64,000 nt of DNA from Acidobacteriota bacterium. GTDB taxonomy: Bacteria; Acidobacteriota; Holophagae; Acanthopleuribacterales; Acanthopleuribacteraceae. The stretch covers positions 23,467 to 87,466 of the forward strand of contig PDUC01000034.1 of the NCBI GenBank assembly GCA_002747255.1, read 5' to 3'. Below, in pieces: positions 61,136-64,000 of this stretch (positions within the stretch are counted from its first letter, which is position 1; every line of letters starts with the position of its first letter). Both the position numbers and the translations under genes were made by a program. The notes under the pieces are model-generated. The model was not told the DNA's origin. It did not search any database and worked only from the letters and a program-made list of their open reading frames with translations.

Positions 61136-61656
61136 AACCCTCAAGAATTTGCCAGTCTTCCCCATGGCAAACTTTTTGTGTTCAAAGAGTTATCAAAAAA
61201 ATACCCATCCCCTTTTTGTCCTTATGTAGCTTGGTTAGCATCTTGTTTTTTATCAAGACCTGATTCTCGGGTGTCCTGAAGGCATTTTTCTTAGTTGTTG
61301 ATGTCACCATGACAAACAGACCGCACGGAACCCTTCTTGTGCGTTTTTTACAGATGATGCGGTTTTTTCCGTTAATGACACCCATCACATAGCAAAAACC
61401 AGCATAGCGGAAAAACATGGAACAATCTGTTTATTTTGCGAATTCACCATGATCAGCAAAGCAGGTTCTTTCTCCGCTCTTTCTTCTCTTGGCAGTAAGC
61501 GCCTTTTTCTCTACCCAACGTTTGCTGGTTCACAGCAAGAAGCATTTTACAGTCCATACTGCCCTAAGTAGTCAAAGTGATAAGCCCACTTTCTGCAACA
61601 ATTAAAAGGCAACATTAGAAAATAATATTTTTTATATCTTTTTTGATGAGAAAAAT

Positions 61657-61704
61657 GCCGATAGAAATAATTGACTGGCGTTGCTGATAGCTTCAGCAAC
61701 GCCA
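61657..61704 (+). promoter_or_regulatory. FliA-like -10 and strong stem-loop upstream of the chemoreceptor gene
   Basis: GCCGATAG (61657-61664) matches seven of eight bases of the flagellar sigma-28 -10 box, but no TAAA lies at the right distance. TGGCGTTGCTGA (61676-61687) pairs perfectly with TCAGCAACGCCA (61693-61704) over a 5-base loop; no T-run follows, so it may be a 5' leader structure. Confidence 0.35.
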
Positions 61705-61782
61705 CTTAATCTCAGACTTGTTCTACAGATTAAAAAAACATTTTTACAAGCTTTTATTTGTAAGTGAACCATAGGTAGAGAA

Positions 61783-63483
61783 ATGAATTTTATACAAAAT
61801 TTATCCATAAAACAAAAATTGGTTGGAGGCTTTTTATTATCCTCCTTTATAGTTTTAATCGTTGGCACCATTGGTTTTTTAGGGACAGCCAAGAATGTCA
61901 ACAACTTGAAGGTCATGAATGAGTTGGACCTGAAAGAATACATAACGATTGTCAAGTGGCAAGTTCTTGTACTCCAACACCAAAGACATGAAAAGAATTT
62001 TTTCCTGAGTATCGGTAACAGGGAAAAACAGCTGGAACATTTGAAGCTATTTGAAAAAGCCTCTGAAGAGACCTTTGCCATAATGAAAAAACTCGATGCC
62101 ATGAGAACGGATATAAGCATCGAAGAAAAAGAAGACCGCAAAGCATTTTTAACAAACTATGTAGCGTATAAAGATGGTTTTTTAGAGGTGGCCAAAAGGG
62201 TTTTAGCCGACCCATCCATCACCCCCCATCAAGCCAGCACAGAGTTAATGGCACCAACGAAAAAATACGGAGACAAGTCAAAAGCCATACTCGAAAAGCT
62301 GATGAATACAGCCGTTAACAAGATCCGGGTTGTATCGAACGGAATGATTGCCAATGGACAAAAAATAAAAACTTTCATCGGTTTTTTAGTGCCAATTGGT
62401 TTTATTTTTGCCCTCGGTTTGGGCTTGTTCATTGCCAGAACGATAACTGTCCCCATATCCTTGGCCGTACAATTTGCCATAGAAATATCCAAAGGGAATC
62501 TTACAATTCCGGTTGGGGAAGGGTTCCTCGCGAAAAAAGATGAAATAGGTCAGCTTGCCAATTCCATGAACACCATGTCAAATAACTTGGTAAAAATATT
62601 TACCGACATTTTGTCAGGATCAAAATCTCTTTCTGGCTCTTCAAAGGAGCTCGCATCCATTTCTGAACAACTGTCCTCAGATTCCAGTCAAACCTCCGAA
62701 AAATCCAATAGTGTCGCTTCCTCTGCAGAGGAAATGTCAGCCAATATGAATGGTATTGCCTCCACTACGGAGCAAGCATCGGCCAATTTGGAGATCATTG
62801 TCACCTCGGCAGACGAACTGGCCAAAAGCATCAATGAAGTGGCACAAAATATGGAAAAAGGGAATCAAATTACAAAGGAAGCTGTAGAAAAAGCGGGAAA
62901 AGTTTCCGAAAAGATGGACACGCTTGGTCAGGCGGCCCTGGAAATTACCAAAGTAACAGAGACCATATCTGATATTTCTGAGCAAACCAACTTGCTTGCC
63001 CTTAACGCGACTATCGAGGCTGCAAGAGCCGGCGAAGCAGGTAAAGGGTTTGCTGTTGTTGCAGGGGAAATAAAGGCCTTGGCTCAGCAGACAGCCGATG
63101 CCACCAGAGAAATCAGCGAGGAAATTGCCAGTGTGCAGGGGTTAACGCAAGAATCTGTTTCGGCTATTACAACCATTGTTGACATCATTAATGAAATCAA
63201 TGTCATTGTCTCCTCTGTAGCTACTGGTATTGAAGAGCAGTCCGCGACCACCCAGGAAATCTCCAATAACGTCAACCTGGCAGCTCAGGGCGTAAAGGAA
63301 ATCAATATCAGTATGAATCAAGCCAACACGGTTTCCAATGAAGTGACTGCAGACATCAGTGAGGTCAACAACCTGGCTGAAGAAATGAGCTCTGACAGTA
63401 AACGCGTAAGTGCCAGCGCTATTGAGTTGGCTAAATTGTCTGAGATTCTAAATGACATAGTCACAAAATTCCAGCTACCATAA
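61783..63483 (+). CDS. Methyl-accepting chemotaxis protein
   Basis: 566 residues. The first membrane helix is at about 12-32, a periplasmic four-helix-bundle sensor at about 33-193, the second helix at about 196-216, then HAMP and the signalling domain. The conserved tip ([29 protein letters not shown], about residues 399-427) is canonical and would contact CheA and CheW. Methylation helices flank it. No other chemotaxis gene is adjacent. The ligand is unknown. Confidence 0.94.
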   Translation: MNFIQNLSIKQKLVGGFLLSSFIVLIVGTIGFLGTAKNVNNLKVMNELDLKEYITIVKWQVLVLQHQRHEKNFFLSIGNREKQLEHLKLFEKASEETFAIMKKLDAMRTDISIEEKEDRKAFLTNYVAYKDGFLEVAKRVLADPSITPHQASTELMAPTKKYGDKSKAILEKLMNTAVNKIRVVSNGMIANGQKIKTFIGFLVPIGFIFALGLGLFIARTITVPISLAVQFAIEISKGNLTIPVGEGFLAKKDEIGQLANSMNTMSNNLVKIFTDILSGSKSLSGSSKELASISEQLSSDSSQTSEKSNSVASSAEEMSANMNGIASTTEQASANLEIIVTSADELAKSINEVAQNMEKGNQITKEAVEKAGKVSEKMDTLGQAALEITKVTETISDISEQTNLLALNATIEAARAGEAGKGFAVVAGEIKALAQQTADATREISEEIASVQGLTQESVSAITTIVDIINEINVIVSSVATGIEEQSATTQEISNNVNLAAQGVKEINISMNQANTVSNEVTADISEVNNLAEEMSSDSKRVSASAIELAKLSEILNDIVTKFQLP

Positions 63484-63491
63484 ATATTTTA

Positions 63492-63531
63492 CTGGCACAG
63501 ACCCCGGAATATACGGTCTGTGCCAGCCTTT
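63492..63531 (+). terminator. Terminator of the chemoreceptor gene
   Basis: CTGGCACAGACC and GGTCTGTGCCAG form a perfect 12-base stem with an 11-base loop, followed by CCTTTT. It begins 9 bases after the stop. Confidence 0.82.
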
Positions 63532-63647
63532 TCCGCGAGGCTCTATACCACACAGGAAAAAACAGACACTTACAGCTTCTATGCTTCAAAACTAAAGCCC
63601 GTGTGGTATAAGCATTTCAGACAAGTGCTTCAACACAACCGTTTTTT

Positions 63648-63706
63648 AACCGCAGATGGACACGGATAATTTGTAACCACGAATGAACACGAATTGACAC
63701 GAATAA
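63648..63706 (+). repeat. Decamer repeat cluster, direct orientation
   Basis: AACCGCAGAT-GGACACGGAT (63648-63667) and AACCACGAAT-GAACACGAAT-TGACACGAAT (63675-63704) are built on a 10-base period with core CACRRAT. Similar non-coding tracts occur in many environmental bacterial genomes, by my general knowledge; no function is established. Confidence 0.75.
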
Positions 63707-63822
63707 CTTTCAGGGTATCAGTTTGGAATAGGACTGAGTATGGGACAAACAAATAGTTTTTAATTGATGAAAACGTTCAGAACCTCAAATGCACTGCCAA
63801 TATCTCTGTGAGTGGTTTCCTT

Positions 63823-63890
63823 ATCCATCTGTATTCATTCGTGCTCATCGGTTTTTTTTTAACCACAGATGAACACAGATGGACACAGAT
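63823..63890. repeat. Decamer repeat cluster, inverted pair
   Basis: The left arm (63823-63853) is the reverse complement of the same repeat type. After a run of T the right arm reads AACCACAGAT, GAACACAGAT, GGACACAGAT (63861-63890). The arms can fold on each other into an imperfect hairpin. The remaining stretch to 64000 has no recognised gene. Confidence 0.7.
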
Positions 63891-64000
63891 ATTTTTTTTC
63901 AGGATGATCTGCTGTCGTTTCTTCTTTCAAAAACTGGACTATTTGGGTGTCTGGTACGAACACCTTTTAGAGAGTCAGCGGTTATGCTGTTTCTTTTTTA

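Noticed and set aside
61182-61418. 78-codon minus-strand frame in the gap before the chemoreceptor
   Set aside because: No ribosome-binding site and no recognisable protein pattern.

Overview
The window comes from the chromosome of a Gram-negative, probably free-living bacterium of moderate GC content (I estimate mid-40s percent by eye). Outer-membrane beta-barrel proteins (TorF- and FadL-like), a secretin, an Mla-type lipid transport operon, a heptose adenylyltransferase, pseudopilins and a chemoreceptor all point to a diderm cell. The mix of a secretin with a C-terminal cohesin domain, a soluble Ser/Thr kinase with HEAT-like repeats, formylglycine-generating-enzyme-like secreted proteins and degenerate decamer repeats of the AACCACGAAT type would fit Acidobacteriota (Holophagae-like) or another deep-branching phylum. 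That placement is inference. I saw no rRNA, tRNA, CRISPR array, transposase or prophage genes.

Layout. 1-3.0 kb: tail of a secretin and pseudopilin operon. 3.2-5.5 kb: minus-strand pair of an unknown protein and an HD phosphohydrolase. 5.5-10.4 kb: mostly single genes (PilZ, Rrf2, DedA, a membrane-anchored DUF4352-like protein, pyrE with a small upstream ORF, a TorF-like porin, a CBS-pair protein). 11-15 kb: sugar epimerase, then a minus-strand operon rnc, RsuA/RluB-type pseudouridine synthase, cmk, yraN. 15.3-17.5 kb: rpsA with a clear promoter and terminator. 17.6-21.8 kb: NUDIX gene and an mlaE-mlaF-mlaD-lipoprotein operon, then acylphosphatase and DUF503. 22-25.1 kb: FadL-like protein, HtrA-like protease, thioredoxin-fold protein. 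25.1-28.4 kb: small CnaB-like protein and comEC on the minus strand, then the heptose adenylyltransferase gene. 28.6-32.5 kb: a secreted Cys/Lys repeat protein and a tightly overlapping operon of Smr protein, two unknown proteins and a Ser/Thr kinase. 32.6-34.9 kb: a secreted protein with two FGE-like domains. 35.2-36.8 kb: a phasin-like gene under a promoter covered by three copies of one palindrome, then a small protein and exonuclease III. 36.8-39.4 kb: radA and a NADAR-GNAT pair. 39.7-43.6 kb: phosphonate-type ABC transporter and truD. 43.6-48.5 kb: GTP-type PEP carboxykinase and a PmbA/TldD protease pair. 48.8-55.2 kb: a GAF/PEP-synthase-like/nucleotidyltransferase fusion, glutamate dehydrogenase and a secreted ATP-dependent DNA ligase. 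55.5-63.5 kb: a giant thioester-containing alpha-2-macroglobulin and a chemoreceptor. The right edge carries a non-coding repeat cluster.

How the genes fit together. Envelope maintenance is the main theme (Mla lipid transport, FadL, HtrA, alpha-2-macroglobulin, DedA, heptose activation). Carbon and nitrogen control is represented by PEP carboxykinase, glutamate dehydrogenase, the phasin and a PEP-synthase-like fusion. ComEC, RadA and a signal-peptide-bearing ligase suggest DNA uptake or handling of extracellular DNA, but they are not clustered. The most promising unexplained items are the triple operator at the phasin promoter, the Cys-repeat secreted protein, the Smr-unknown-unknown-kinase operon and the 1078-residue fusion protein.
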